Assembly: GCA_016189905.1 (NCBI GenBank)
Contig: JACPRP010000082.1
Coordinates: 1 to 46,762 of the forward strand
DNA: 46,762 bases
Direction of reading: 5' to 3'
Source: Chloroflexota bacterium
Lineage (GTDB): Bacteria; Chloroflexota; UBA6077; FW602-bin22; JACPRP01
In this document: piece after piece, positions 33,065-41,616 of the stretch
How positions within the stretch are numbered: the first letter of the stretch is position 1
Layout of the letters: every line of letters begins with the position of its first letter
Notes under the pieces: model-generated
Databases searched by the model: none
Told to the model about the DNA's origin: nothing
Seen by the model: the letters and a program-made list of their open reading frames with translations, nothing else
Program-made: the position numbers and the translations under genes

Positions 33065-34317
33065 GAATACTCCTGATTACACCCGAGTTCCCTTTGCCGC
33101 TTCTGAACGGCACGCGTTTGCGCAACTTCCATCTATTCAAGCGCCTCGCACAGCGGCACGACGTCTCTCTGCTCTCGTTCGCCTCGTCGGAAGAGATGTC
33201 GCTTCTGCCTTCGCTGCGGGAGTTCTTCGCCGAGGTCCACGTCGTGCCGAGAATCCACCGACGGTCGATTCGTGACTACGCCTGGGGTGCCTTTTCGAGG
33301 GTACCGTTCTTCATCAAAAGGATGCATAGCGCTGAGATGGCTGACGAGGTGGGAAGATTGGTTTCGTCGGGCAAGTACGACGTCGCGCACGTGAGCGATC
33401 TCCGGATGGCTCACTACCTGGTTCCACACAGCGATCAGGCTAAGGTGATCGACGCCTGTGATTGTTTGTCACTCCTCTACCGCCGAGCCTTCTTCGCTAC
33501 TTCCAAGCTGCTCGACAAGGCCAACTACCTTCAGTTGTGGATAAAGACCAGGGCGTATGAAGCCTCCGTCTACCCAGAATTCGATCGCTGCATCACGGTC
33601 TCTGAGACCGACGCGGAGGAGCTACGTTCGTCGTCGCCGACGTTGCGGCTAAGGGTTGTCCCCAACGGGGTGGATACCGAGCACTTCTGTCCCGCTCCGA
33701 CCGAGCAAGCCTCAGAAAGCGACTTCGTCTTCGTTGGCACGATGAGCTACGCGCCGAACGCGGATGCCGCTAGGTTCTTCGCTTTGCAGGTGCTCCCCTT
33801 GATTGGCGAACGAGTTCCTTCCCCTTCATTCGAGATTGTAGGGAGGAGCCCTGCTCGCGAAGTTCTCGATTTACAGGTGGCCGGCAATGTGCGTGTGGTG
33901 CGAGACGTAGATGACGTTCGTCCTCACGTTTGGCGCTCCACCGTGTTCGTCTGTCCCCTGCGGTTTGGTGCCGGGGTGAAGAACAAGCTGCTGGAAGCGA
34001 TGGCGATGCGCAAGCCGATCGTGGCGACCTCCCTGGCCTGTGAAGGGCTAATGATCAGTCCGGGCCAGGACGTCTTCGTCGCCGACCACGAGAGTGATTT
34101 CGCGAGGAAGTGTGTGCAGCTTGTCGAGGACAAAGGAGCACGAACCCGGTTAGGGACGATGGCAAGGCTCTTGGCTGAGCAAGAATACTCTTGGTGGAAG
34201 GGGGTCGACGTGCTGGAGGATGTACTGGCCGAGGTGGTCGAAAGCTCCGTGCGGGCGCAAACGCGGCGCGACCCGCGAGAAGTGTTTCGGTGGGTCGCGG
34301 ATGGGCTTGAACGATGA
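33061..34317 (+). CDS. Family 4 glycosyltransferase
   Basis: A 418-residue GT-B enzyme. ILLITPEFPLPLLNGTRLRNFHLFKRLA at its start is the donor/acceptor loop. ITVSETDAEEL, VVPNGVDTEHF, FVFVGTMSYAPNADA and FGAGVKNKLLEAMAMRKPIVAT are characteristic of GT4, sub-type with FxxxGVKxKLLEAM. It is coupled by ATGA overlaps to the genes on both sides. Confidence 0.92.
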   Translation: MRILLITPEFPLPLLNGTRLRNFHLFKRLAQRHDVSLLSFASSEEMSLLPSLREFFAEVHVVPRIHRRSIRDYAWGAFSRVPFFIKRMHSAEMADEVGRLVSSGKYDVAHVSDLRMAHYLVPHSDQAKVIDACDCLSLLYRRAFFATSKLLDKANYLQLWIKTRAYEASVYPEFDRCITVSETDAEELRSSSPTLRLRVVPNGVDTEHFCPAPTEQASESDFVFVGTMSYAPNADAARFFALQVLPLIGERVPSPSFEIVGRSPAREVLDLQVAGNVRVVRDVDDVRPHVWRSTVFVCPLRFGAGVKNKLLEAMAMRKPIVATSLACEGLMISPGQDVFVADHESDFARKCVQLVEDKGARTRLGTMARLLAEQEYSWWKGVDVLEDVLAEVVESSVRAQTRRDPREVFRWVADGLER

Positions 34318-35702
34318 TAGGGCTAGATTTCGCGAGCCCATTGGGTCGAGCTTTCGGCGGTGTGGCCGGAGATCTCGATCAGGATAGAAAGCTGATCCTT
34401 GCGGCGGTGATCGTCGCCATCGCCTCCGGCGCTGGCTCGGCACTTCTACCGCCGCTGGTCGCCGTTGCGCTGGTTGCCGTAGTCTGCTTTTCTTTCGTTT
34501 TCCTCGTCAACACGCGGCTGGCGGTGCTGGCTTTGCTAGCCATACGCGCTTCGGCGGACGTGTTCCAGGATAAGAGCTTATTCTCGGTGGGGGGCGAGTT
34601 CGAGGTTAACGTGGCCGCGATGTTCGGTTTTGGGATAGTGCTACTGGGCTCTTACTATATTATTGTTAACAAGGTGAGCCTGCTCGGCAATCCGATCTCC
34701 ATCGCCTATGCTGTGTTCCTCATCGTCGGGCTTGTGGGGCTACCATTCTCTACCTACCCCGCCAGCGTGCTGGCGGATTGGCTGCGCGCGGCTAGCATAT
34801 TCGTGATGTTTAACTTGATCCTGCATTTGTTTCCGACGAGAGCGGATGTGTCCCACGTTATCCTGACCATCGGTATTTCGAGTATCTTGCCGCTCTTGAT
34901 GGGATCGTACCAGTTTGCAACAGGCCAGGGGGTACTTGCTGAAGGTTTCGAGCGCGTGTATGGGACTTTCGTCGTTCCTCCGATCTTCGCGTTTTACCTC
35001 GTCCTATTGCTGCCGCTCTTGCTTGTGTTGTCTGCCAACGCTCGCACCCGATTCTGGCGAGTTGCGCTCGGCCTATGGCTGCTGGTTGCGATCGTAAACC
35101 TGGTCGCGACCTACACGCGGGGTGCGTGGATTGGAGCCGGGTTGGCGTTGACAATTCTTGCGGTCTTGCGCTTCCGTAAGCTGCTACTGGCGCTGCCAAT
35201 CGCGGCTCTCGTTATCGCCATTGCGCTTCCGCAGGTAGCCGATCGGCTCTCGGATCTAGGTAGAGACAGGGCTGATGTGAGCTACAAGGAAGCCAATACT
35301 TGGGTGTGGAGGATGAAGTACTGGAGAGATAGCGTGCTGACACTAGAGAGCCAGAACGTGCTGGTCGGCACCGGCCTCGGGACCATATCGAAAGTATTGT
35401 ACGTGCCGGCCCACAACGACTACTTGCGGCTGTTTGTCGAAACGGGCAGCCTTGGCCTGCTCTCCTACCTGGCTGCCCTTCTCGCCCTTGGGACGGTGGC
35501 CCTAAATGGTTGGCGCCGGGTGTTGAGCCATCGCTATCGAGATATCGTTCTGGCGTTCCTTACCGTCTTCTTGGCTTTCGTGGCCATGAGCTTCGCAGAT
35601 AACATCGTTCTTAATTCGGTGCTGCAATGGTACTTCTGGTCGCTCGCTGCCGTGATGCTTGTTATTGTGAGGGAGGATTCCCTGTACGAACGAGGAGGTT
35701 GA
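34314..35702 (+). CDS. O-antigen ligase/polymerase (Wzy_C) family membrane protein
   Basis: A 462-residue protein with about 11-12 hydrophobic segments. The large loop contains TYTRGAWIGAGLAL, LVGTGLGTIS and PAHNDYLRLFVETGSLGLLSYL, the signature region of the O-antigen ligase/Wzy family. It would polymerise or ligate the glycan on the outer side of the membrane after the flippase. It starts in the last four bases of the previous gene, and a GAGGAGG in its end serves the next. Confidence 0.88.
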   Translation: MIGLDFASPLGRAFGGVAGDLDQDRKLILAAVIVAIASGAGSALLPPLVAVALVAVVCFSFVFLVNTRLAVLALLAIRASADVFQDKSLFSVGGEFEVNVAAMFGFGIVLLGSYYIIVNKVSLLGNPISIAYAVFLIVGLVGLPFSTYPASVLADWLRAASIFVMFNLILHLFPTRADVSHVILTIGISSILPLLMGSYQFATGQGVLAEGFERVYGTFVVPPIFAFYLVLLLPLLLVLSANARTRFWRVALGLWLLVAIVNLVATYTRGAWIGAGLALTILAVLRFRKLLLALPIAALVIAIALPQVADRLSDLGRDRADVSYKEANTWVWRMKYWRDSVLTLESQNVLVGTGLGTISKVLYVPAHNDYLRLFVETGSLGLLSYLAALLALGTVALNGWRRVLSHRYRDIVLAFLTVFLAFVAMSFADNIVLNSVLQWYFWSLAAVMLVIVREDSLYERGG

Positions 35703-35704
35703 AG

Positions 35705-36709
35705 TTGCAATATCCTTTTGATGCGGTTGTAGCCGTGAACTATCGCTGTAACGCCCGCTGTCTGATGTGCAACATTTGGGAAGTTCAGTCCGGCGAGCAG
35801 CTCTCGCCTTCGGAGTTTGCCAAGCTACCCTCGACCCTGCGTACGATCAACGTCAGCGGTGGTGAGCCGTTTCTCAGAGATGACCTGCCAGACGTGATAC
35901 AGGCGATCAAAGCGGCCTCTCCGAATGCCAAGATCACCATCTCCACCAATGGCCTCCTCACCGAGAAGATAGTTCGAACGATGAGGGATGTCTTCGCCAC
36001 AGATCGGACGATCGCGCTTGGCATTTCCATCGACGGTATTGACCAGAAGCACGACGAGGTCAGGGGTGTCCGCGGGGCCTACCGAATGGCCACCGAAACG
36101 CTGAAGCGGGTCAGGGCGCTCGGCGTAAACGATCTGCGAATCGCCTTCACCGCATCCCCGGCGAATATCGACCACTTCTACCGTGTCTACAATCTTGCCA
36201 GGGAGTTGAAAGTGCAGTTCACGTGCGCGGTAGCGCACAGCTCGTCACACTACTTTCACTCCAAGTCCGACTTGTCGCCCGATGGCAAGATCCTGGAGCG
36301 TCAGATTGGGAGGATCGTCAACGCTGAGCTGCAGACGCTTTCTCCCAAGCGCTGGGCGAGAGCCTATTTCGCCTCAGGGCTTGCCAGATATACGGCGGGG
36401 GGGGGCAGGCCCTTGCCCTGCCTCGGCGGCAGTGCCTTCTTTTTCTTGAATCCCAGGGGAGACATCTATCCCTGTAACGTTCTCGACGTGACGATGGGCA
36501 ATCTCCGTGAAGCGCCTTCGTTCGATGACTTGTGGTTGTCTGATGACGCTGATGCCGCAAGGGGTGCGGTGGCTGCGTGCAGAAAGGGCTGCTGGATGAT
36601 CTGCACGGCCCGCGCCGCTATGCTGCAAAGCAAGAGGAAAGTCGCTGTTTGGGCGATAAGAAGCAAGGTCAAGGCGCATATGGGCCTTGCCGTTCTCGAT
36701 GAGCTGTGA
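35705..36709 (+). CDS. Radical SAM enzyme with C-terminal extra cysteines
   Basis: A 334-residue protein. TTG 35705 is chosen because GAGGAGG precedes it by six bases and the preceding stop lies at 35700-35702. The core holds Cys15-x3-Cys19-x2-Cys22 (YRCNARCLMC), INVSGGEPFLRDDL, ISTNGLL and GISIDGIDQKHDEVRG. Towards the C-terminus are CLGG, YPCNV and CRKGCWMIC, like SPASM clusters. It is the third radical-SAM enzyme of the locus and only distantly similar to the one at 26643. Substrate unknown. Confidence 0.87.
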   Translation: MQYPFDAVVAVNYRCNARCLMCNIWEVQSGEQLSPSEFAKLPSTLRTINVSGGEPFLRDDLPDVIQAIKAASPNAKITISTNGLLTEKIVRTMRDVFATDRTIALGISIDGIDQKHDEVRGVRGAYRMATETLKRVRALGVNDLRIAFTASPANIDHFYRVYNLARELKVQFTCAVAHSSSHYFHSKSDLSPDGKILERQIGRIVNAELQTLSPKRWARAYFASGLARYTAGGGRPLPCLGGSAFFFLNPRGDIYPCNVLDVTMGNLREAPSFDDLWLSDDADAARGAVAACRKGCWMICTARAAMLQSKRKVAVWAIRSKVKAHMGLAVLDEL

Positions 36710-36723
36710 GCTTGAGGCATACT

Positions 36724-37812
36724 ATGAAGATTGCGATGATTGGGGCGCGGGGCATAGCCAACCGGTACGGGGGCATTGAGACCCACCTCGAGGAGCTTTG
36801 CCCGCGTCTGGTTCAGATGGGACACGAGGTGACGGTGTTCACCAGGTCCTACTTCACAAAAGCCAGAGAGTATCGTGGTGTAAACCTGACCCACGTTCCC
36901 ACGATCAAGACCAAGCACCTGGATACACTGGCGCATTCCTTCCTTTCGACGATGTTAGCGCTGCGGGCAGATGTTGATGTGGTGCATTTCCACGCCTTGG
37001 GACCTTCATTGTTCACCCCTCTGGCACGGATGGCTGGTAAGAAGACGGTCGTCACAGTACACGGCCTCGATTGGCAGCGTGACAAGTGGGGGAAAGCCGC
37101 CTCGTGGTTTCTAAAACAGGGAGAATATGCGTCCGCCAAATTCCCCACCGCGACGATTGTCGTTTCAAAATCTCTCCAGCAATACTATCGTGAGCACTAC
37201 CCAAACAGCAACGTCTTCTATGTCCCCAATGGCGTGGCGGTCTCCTCGCCGGTTCCGCCGCGGAGAATACGGCAGTTCGGATTGGGCAAGCGTGATTATA
37301 TGCTCTTTGTCGGCCGTCTTACCCCGGAAAAGGGCTGCCATCTGCTGATGGATGCCTATCGACGCATACGTACCGAGGTCAAGCTGGTTGTGGCCGGCGG
37401 CTCGGCTCATACCGATGGTTATGCCGAATCCCTGCGCCGCAACGGTAATGGGCACGCGCTCTTTCTCGGAGCCGTACAGCCTGACTTGCTCGGGGAGCTT
37501 TACAGCAATGCCTATCTATTCGTTCTGCCATCACTGATGGAAGGACTTTCGATATGCCTTCTGGAGGCGATGAGCCACGGTCTCTGCGTCGTCGCCAGCA
37601 ACATTCCAGCAAATATCGAGGTGGTCGAACAGGATGGGCTCGTATTCGTCGCGGGCGACCATTCGTCTCTGGCCGATACCCTGTGCCGGGCGCTGAATGA
37701 CCCGAATATGGTCTACCAGCTTGGTGCCGCGGCCAAGCAGAAGGTAAGGCAGGAGTACGACTGGGATGTCGTCGCCGATCAAACCGAGGCCGTTTATCTC
37801 TCCATTCTCTAA
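36724..37812 (+). CDS. Family 4 glycosyltransferase
   Basis: A 362-residue GT-B enzyme; ATG 36724 is preferred over GTG 36706 because GAGG lies six bases upstream. IAMIGARGIANRYGGIETHLEEL is the N-terminal loop of a group including rhamnosyl/galactosyl transferases. MLFVGRLTPEKGCHLLM and MEGLSICLLEAMSHGLCVVAS are the GT4 donor-site motifs. It is the last gene of the tight run. CTAACC repeats begin at its stop, marking a new transcription unit. Confidence 0.92.
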   Translation: MKIAMIGARGIANRYGGIETHLEELCPRLVQMGHEVTVFTRSYFTKAREYRGVNLTHVPTIKTKHLDTLAHSFLSTMLALRADVDVVHFHALGPSLFTPLARMAGKKTVVTVHGLDWQRDKWGKAASWFLKQGEYASAKFPTATIVVSKSLQQYYREHYPNSNVFYVPNGVAVSSPVPPRRIRQFGLGKRDYMLFVGRLTPEKGCHLLMDAYRRIRTEVKLVVAGGSAHTDGYAESLRRNGNGHALFLGAVQPDLLGELYSNAYLFVLPSLMEGLSICLLEAMSHGLCVVASNIPANIEVVEQDGLVFVAGDHSSLADTLCRALNDPNMVYQLGAAAKQKVRQEYDWDVVADQTEAVYLSIL

Positions 37813-37864
37813 CCGGTTACTAACTCTAACCGGTTACTAACCTTCGTCAAACCGTGTTTATACC
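37809..37864 (+). promoter_or_regulatory. CTAACC direct-repeat promoter region
   Basis: CTAAC(C) occurs at 37809, 37820, 37826 and 37837; pairs are 11 bases apart, and a 16-17-base unit (CTAACCGGTTACTAAC) is duplicated in tandem. TATACC at 37859-37864 lies 16 bases after the last repeat, which therefore occupies the -35 position. This is the layout of PhoB/OmpR- or SARP-activated promoters. The same hexamer array occurs at 20962-21001. Confidence 0.6.
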
Positions 37865-37901
37865 CCCACGTGCTAGCCTAGTAATTGGAATCCCGATGCT
37901 C

Positions 37902-37937
37902 GCTCCGAAACGTTGCAGATTCCGAACGTTTCGGAGC
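37902..37937. repeat. Perfect 13-bp inverted repeat in the 5' leader
   Basis: GCTCCGAAACGTT (37902-37914) and AACGTTTCGGAGC (37925-37937) flank 10 bases. It ends 32 bases before the ATG of the secreted protein gene. It could be an operator or an RNA hairpin affecting translation or stability; no T-tract follows. Confidence 0.6.
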
Positions 37938-37969
37938 CCCTCGCACTCGGAATTAAGGAGGCTTGATTG

Positions 37970-39709
37970 ATGTGTAAGAGACTATTGCTCGTGGCTGTGG
38001 CCTTTGGGTTGATGTTTGCCGCGCTAATGGCCAGCTTCTCAGCTCGCCAGGGCGATGCCGAGAGTGAAGCGGTAAACGAGTTCTGGATTTGGCCGACAGT
38101 AACGGCAGCGGCGATTCCAGCGCAGGTTACTCCTGGCATGGCCGAATATGCGGAATTCTTGACCATGCGCGACCGTCAGCAAAGCCTGATCCCGTTGCTG
38201 ATGCGCCTTCAATCCCAGGGAGTGATCTCCGAATTCGCGCTTGCGGAGGTTCCCCCTTTCGTGAAGGTCAACACTACCTCGCGAGAAGATAGATTGCGTG
38301 CGAGAATCCCCGCCGGTCTCAATCTAGCTCCTGTCTTGGAGGGAGATAGAGCCTCAAATCTCCAAAGCCTACAGCGTAGTCTCGGCAACATTGCCCCGAA
38401 TGAGGCCCCCAGTGCGGCGGCCCGCTTGGTGGTGTGGGAAACTGACAACGCGGTCGCGGGCAATATCGGAATCGCGGCGCAAACTACTGTCACCGTCACC
38501 GTTGCTCCTCCTTCCGGGAGCTCGCGTTCGACCTATACCTTCACCACGACCAGTGATGTTGACGGAAGCTACCAGGCTTTCGCTCCAACTTCCCCACAGT
38601 TTATGGACATAGTGACCGCTGATACCGTTACGGTTAGCGCAACCGGGGCCATCACCAGGAGTCTGGTGGTTCCGACGATGACCCTTCAAGTGAATCTGGA
38701 TACCCAAACGCTCTCGGGCACGAAGCCCGCCGGCGAGACCACGAACGCCTGGGTCAACGACTACCGGACCAGCAGCTTCGCTGGGCCCGTCGTCATACCA
38801 ACTGCTGGCATCACCTTCAGCGTGTCCTCACCCGTGACCTTGGACCGTGCCGATTACGCCACGCTGAACGTAGTCTTCGCCAACGGCGATGAGGTCATCT
38901 CGTTTGCGCATCCCCCATTCGTTCGCGCCTACTACCATCGCTACCTGACCACTTCCAGCGATAAGATACAGGGTTTTTCTGCACCGTGGACACAGTCCCC
39001 TTTGACAATCTTGAACTCGCAGAATCAGGTCCTTTATTCTGGTTACGTCAATTCCGGCGTGAACGGTGAATACTGGTGGGAAGGGTCATCATACGGGGTC
39101 TCAATCACCCCTTCCAACCGGGTAGTGGTTGGAAGCACGGATCCCCTGGATGTGGCAAATATCACTCTCGAGGTCGACGTGAGCGACGATACCGTCACCG
39201 CGGCGATTTCCAGCGGGCAAGAGTCGACTGCCGGTCGCCTGGTCCGCGTGATGATTAACGCTTCTGAACAGGCGATGAGAGACGGCATCACGGATTCCAG
39301 CGGACGAGCGGTCATCGATTTCTCGACCGGGGCGGTGGATGGCTCAGACATAGACATTCAATATGGACACTATGTGACTGTTTATTTCGAGCACGCCAAC
39401 GGACATCAATCGGTGGGAATATTCCAGGTGGCTGAGCCCACCCCTACGCCGACCAATACACCGACGAACACACCGACGAACACGCCAACGAACACGCCAA
39501 CGAACACGCCGACGAACACGCCGACGAACACGCCCACGAACACGCCGACGAACACGCCGACGAACACATCGACGCCTACGCCGACGATCACGTCAACACC
39601 TACGCCGACAAACACGTCGACGCCTACGCCGACGATCACGTCAACACCTACGCCGACGACTGTCCCTAATCTGAAGATATTCATCCCTGCGATCACGAAT
39701 CGTTCCTGA
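37970..39709 (+). CDS. Secreted beta-rich protein with TPTNTP tail
   Basis: A 579-residue protein from ATG 37970 with AAGGAGG eight bases upstream. A signal peptide (about 1-29) leads into Ser/Thr/Val-rich sequence with several probable beta-sandwich repeats (for example TVTVTVAPPSGSSRSTYTF). Residues about 490-570 are TPTNTP and STPTPTIT repeats. The end NLKIFIPAITNRS resembles the short hydrophobic tails that close many Chloroflexota secreted proteins. I recognise no enzymatic domain. It sits alone behind a regulated-looking promoter within the glycan locus, so it may be a surface or sheath protein made with the polysaccharide. Confidence 0.72.
   Translation: MCKRLLLVAVAFGLMFAALMASFSARQGDAESEAVNEFWIWPTVTAAAIPAQVTPGMAEYAEFLTMRDRQQSLIPLLMRLQSQGVISEFALAEVPPFVKVNTTSREDRLRARIPAGLNLAPVLEGDRASNLQSLQRSLGNIAPNEAPSAAARLVVWETDNAVAGNIGIAAQTTVTVTVAPPSGSSRSTYTFTTTSDVDGSYQAFAPTSPQFMDIVTADTVTVSATGAITRSLVVPTMTLQVNLDTQTLSGTKPAGETTNAWVNDYRTSSFAGPVVIPTAGITFSVSSPVTLDRADYATLNVVFANGDEVISFAHPPFVRAYYHRYLTTSSDKIQGFSAPWTQSPLTILNSQNQVLYSGYVNSGVNGEYWWEGSSYGVSITPSNRVVVGSTDPLDVANITLEVDVSDDTVTAAISSGQESTAGRLVRVMINASEQAMRDGITDSSGRAVIDFSTGAVDGSDIDIQYGHYVTVYFEHANGHQSVGIFQVAEPTPTPTNTPTNTPTNTPTNTPTNTPTNTPTNTPTNTPTNTPTNTSTPTPTITSTPTPTNTSTPTPTITSTPTPTTVPNLKIFIPAITNRS
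39441..39660. repeat. In-gene tandem repeats encoding the Thr-Pro linker
   Basis: Twelve-base units of the type ACGAACACGCCG are repeated about ten times from 39441 to about 39570. Longer units encoding STPTPTITSTPTPTN are repeated twice to about 39660. Copy number is likely to vary by slippage. Confidence 0.8.
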
Positions 39710-39750
39710 CAGGAAGTCGGAGTGAGCTATCAGCACGAGGAGGTCAGCCA

Positions 39751-40359
39751 ATGAGTAACCAAGCGTCAGCCACCCTGGAATATGGCGAAACCGATAAGGC
39801 GTTTGTCTCAGGCTACACGCGTCGCGTTGGGGACGTTACCGAACGGGAACGCTGGGGGAGTTGCCTCGATGAGTATCACTGTGGAACGATGTTGCAGCCC
39901 GACACCGTGCGCCCCCAGGTTCACAGCCGTTGTCAGCATCTCGAGGTCATCTTGGTCCTCGCGTATGATCACACTCGGCGTCGCTATGGACTGATACAGG
40001 GCGGCGAAACCGACAGCGCCTTTGAGGTGTTGGAGGAGGCGGTGGCGTTAGCGATAGCTAAGCAGATTCAGCAAGGCAAATCTCCTATCGCAGCATCTCG
40101 TCGGGAAAAGCTGCCTGCTGCCAGGCACCAGCTAAGCCGGAAAGAAGTGCTCGTCTTGCAGGCTGTTGCCGATGGCTTGACCAATCGAGCCATCGCGTCG
40201 AGGTTGCACATAACCGAAAACACTGCCAAACGGCATCTGCAAAGCATATTCGCTAAGCTCGGCGTCTCGTCTCGAACGCAGGCCGCGATGGTGGCGCTGG
40301 CGAAAGGGTGGATATCACCCGGCACTTCCCAACCGGCCGCTTCTGGCAATCTACGTTAG
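39751..40359 (+). CDS. LuxR-type transcriptional regulator
   Basis: A 202-residue protein; GAGGAGG lies seven bases before the ATG. The N-terminal 120 residues resemble no domain I recognise. Residues about 124-187 form a LuxR-type helix-turn-helix (LSRKEVLVLQAVADGLTNRAIASRL, ITENTAKRHLQSIFAKLGV). No receiver Asp is seen, so it is probably not a classical response regulator. Set between the secreted-protein gene and a glycosyltransferase gene, it may control the locus. Confidence 0.82.
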   Translation: MSNQASATLEYGETDKAFVSGYTRRVGDVTERERWGSCLDEYHCGTMLQPDTVRPQVHSRCQHLEVILVLAYDHTRRRYGLIQGGETDSAFEVLEEAVALAIAKQIQQGKSPIAASRREKLPAARHQLSRKEVLVLQAVADGLTNRAIASRLHITENTAKRHLQSIFAKLGVSSRTQAAMVALAKGWISPGTSQPAASGNLR

Positions 40360-40386
40360 GCTTGAGTAGCCGAAGGTGGTGAGATT

Positions 40387-41616
40387 GTGAACGGGACAAT
40401 ACCTCTCGATTCGCGTGTCCGCGATCTCCATATCGGGTATATAGCTTCGATGAAGCGGAGCCTCCCGAGCTTTGTTTATCGCGAGATCAAGGAGCTGATG
40501 GACCTCGGTGTCTCCATAACTTTGTTCGCGACCAAGCAGGGCAAGGGTATCTATATGCCCGATCGCAGTTGGCGATTCTATCCCCTTCGTCCAGTCAGGA
40601 CGCTTGGCTGGCAGCCGCTCGCCTTCGCATCCCGACCGGCGCAATACACTCGGCTGTTCGGTGAGGCTCTACGCAGCCGCTCTCTCTTGCATTTCGCCAT
40701 CGCGTGCGACTTCGCTCGGGCAATGGAGCGGCATCGGGTTACGGCCATTCATTGCGTAGAAGGCCTCCATTCGATGTATATCGGCTACTACTGCAAGAAG
40801 CTGCTCGGCTTGCCGCTATCGGTGATGATCCACGCTGATTCGCTTTACATAGGATCGAAGTGGCCTGTTTTCCGTGATGCCCTGCGAGCCTGCGATCAAA
40901 TCGCCACCGTCTGCGAATACAACAGGGTCAAGCTGGTGGAGGAGTTCGGTATTCCCCAGGAGAAGATTAAAGTCGTGCGCCTCTGCGTCGATACGGAAGC
41001 TTTCGGCCCGAGCAACAAGATCAATATCCTGATTGTCGGACAGTTCTCGATGCGTAAGGGACACGACACTCTTTTCAAGGCGGTGCGAGCGCTGCGTAGG
41101 CCAGACATTCACGTCTGGGTCGTCGGTGATGGCACATGGGGGAACGGCGACTACGCGGATGTTAGAGGCTTGGCCAGAGAGATAGGAATCCAGGCCCAGG
41201 TCACCTTCTTCGGAAGTGTTTCGGAAGATCTGCTGAGGATTCTCTATCGATCTTGTGACGTATTCTGTCTGCCTTCACGTACCTATATCGTGAAAGAAGG
41301 GTTGCCGGTTTCCTTGATGGAAGCCATGGCCTCTGAGCGCCCGGTTATCTCGACGCGACACGCCGGTATCCCCGAATTGGTCCCCGACATCCTTGTCGAA
41401 GAAGACGACTTCGACGGCGTTGCCAGGGCCATCGCCTATCTTGCCGATAACCCGGACGTAAGGGAGCGAATGGGGAAGCGAAACCGTGCCATTGTGGAAC
41501 AGCACTATTCGATACGAAATATTGAGCAGATCCGGGATCTGTTCCTGGAGGAGGCGTTAAATGCCGAGGGCAATGATTACCGGAGGGGCCGGGTTCGTCG
41601 GCTCTCAGTTAGTTAG
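40387..41616 (+). CDS. Family 4 glycosyltransferase
   Basis: A 409-residue GT-B enzyme starting at GTG 40387 after AAGGTGGTGAG. IHCVEGLHSMYIGYY, VRLCVDTEAF, ILIVGQFSMRKGHDTLFKAV and KEGLPVSLMEAMASERPVIST mark the GT4 family. It follows the regulator after 27 bases. Its last 56 bases overlap the epimerase gene. Confidence 0.9.
   Translation: MNGTIPLDSRVRDLHIGYIASMKRSLPSFVYREIKELMDLGVSITLFATKQGKGIYMPDRSWRFYPLRPVRTLGWQPLAFASRPAQYTRLFGEALRSRSLLHFAIACDFARAMERHRVTAIHCVEGLHSMYIGYYCKKLLGLPLSVMIHADSLYIGSKWPVFRDALRACDQIATVCEYNRVKLVEEFGIPQEKIKVVRLCVDTEAFGPSNKINILIVGQFSMRKGHDTLFKAVRALRRPDIHVWVVGDGTWGNGDYADVRGLAREIGIQAQVTFFGSVSEDLLRILYRSCDVFCLPSRTYIVKEGLPVSLMEAMASERPVISTRHAGIPELVPDILVEEDDFDGVARAIAYLADNPDVRERMGKRNRAIVEQHYSIRNIEQIRDLFLEEALNAEGNDYRRGRVRRLSVS

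Noticed and set aside
39441-39660. CRISPR-like regular repeats
   Set aside because: The 12-base units are in frame, lack spacers and encode a Thr-Pro linker.
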